A stretch of DNA of 53,685 nt, from assembly GCA_964421495.1 (NCBI GenBank), contig CAYQXO010000005.1:1-53685 (forward strand). The letters run 5' to 3'. Positions 53,641 to 53,685 of this stretch are shown here, in pieces. Below the pieces are notes generated by a model. It was not told where the DNA came from. It saw nothing but the letters and a program-made list of their open reading frames with translations, and ran no database searches. Numbering within the stretch: position 1 is the first letter of the stretch; every line of letters begins with the position of its first letter. This DNA is from CAJXOW01 sp964421495 (GTDB lineage: Bacteria > Bacteroidota > Rhodothermia > Balneolales > Balneolaceae). Made by a program: the position numbers and the translations under genes.

Positions 53641-53685
53641 ATGGCAAAAGAAAAATTTGAGCGCAGCAAGCCGCATATAAACATA
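53641..53685 (+). CDS. tuf: Elongation factor Tu, 5' end only
   Basis: An ATG 26 bases after the fusA stop begins MAKEKFERSKPHINI, the unmistakable start of EF-Tu, and runs off the end of the window. It completes the rpsL-rpsG-fusA-tuf order. Confidence 0.93.
   Translation, partial: MAKEKFERSKPHINI

Overview
The window looks like a chromosomal segment of a Gram-negative bacterium near Bacteroidota/Rhodothermota, most likely the Balneola-Fodinibius-Gracilimonas group. This is an inference from gene content, intermediate GC, frequent TTG starts and protein style; no rRNA or marker search could be run. Gram-negative features include a lipoprotein Cu/Zn superoxide dismutase, a Wzx-type flippase and a WbpB/WbpD/WbpE-like amino-sugar cassette. 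Ten Ns at 30949-30958 show that this is a scaffold.

Layout. 0-9 kb is housekeeping: asd-dapD (lysine/diaminopimelate synthesis), glyS, sodC, an AlkA-like glycosylase, an ABC-F ATPase and a CNNM/CorC-type membrane protein. 9-19 kb holds a fused 5-oxoprolinase, a CPA-type antiporter with a TrkA-N domain, an AsmA-like protein overlapping hisS, and a quinone oxidoreductase. 19-39 kb is an accessory surface-glycan region. It starts with a three-gene cassette for a 3-acetamido-sugar nucleotide. An AT-richer block (about 23-35 kb) follows, with a PIG-L deacetylase, three sulfotransferases, a flippase, a WbqC protein, an asparagine-synthetase-like protein without the glutaminase cysteine, an ATP-grasp ligase, a ComA-type phosphosulfolactate synthase, a FemAB/GNAT-like acyltransferase and a polysaccharide deacetylase. 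A GT4 glycosyltransferase and a YfhO-like giant membrane protein complete it. 39-46 kb returns to housekeeping: gatC, a PTS phosphorelay pair (HPr, EI) with no EII, a phosphoglucose/phosphomannose isomerase, a lone glycogen-binding domain, birA, tilS, hpt and tRNA-Ser(GCT). 46-53.7 kb has YjbQ, an SDR lacking its catalytic residues, recG and the str operon (rpsL-rpsG-fusA-tuf, tuf cut by the window end).

Two things stand out. First, the accessory block combines organosulfonate synthesis (ComA), PAPS-type sulfotransferases and three different amide/ester-forming enzyme families, with only one recognisable glycosyltransferase. It reads as a decoration system for an acidic, sulfur-bearing surface glycan that I cannot match to a described pathway. 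Second, the intergenic DNA holds structured repeats: three stem-bounded elements (13.1, 39.7 and 47.1 kb), two of which share a 107-nt core at about 85% identity while their perfectly self-complementary arms have diverged from each other; a six-unit, 29-bp tandem array; and a short dispersed repeat.
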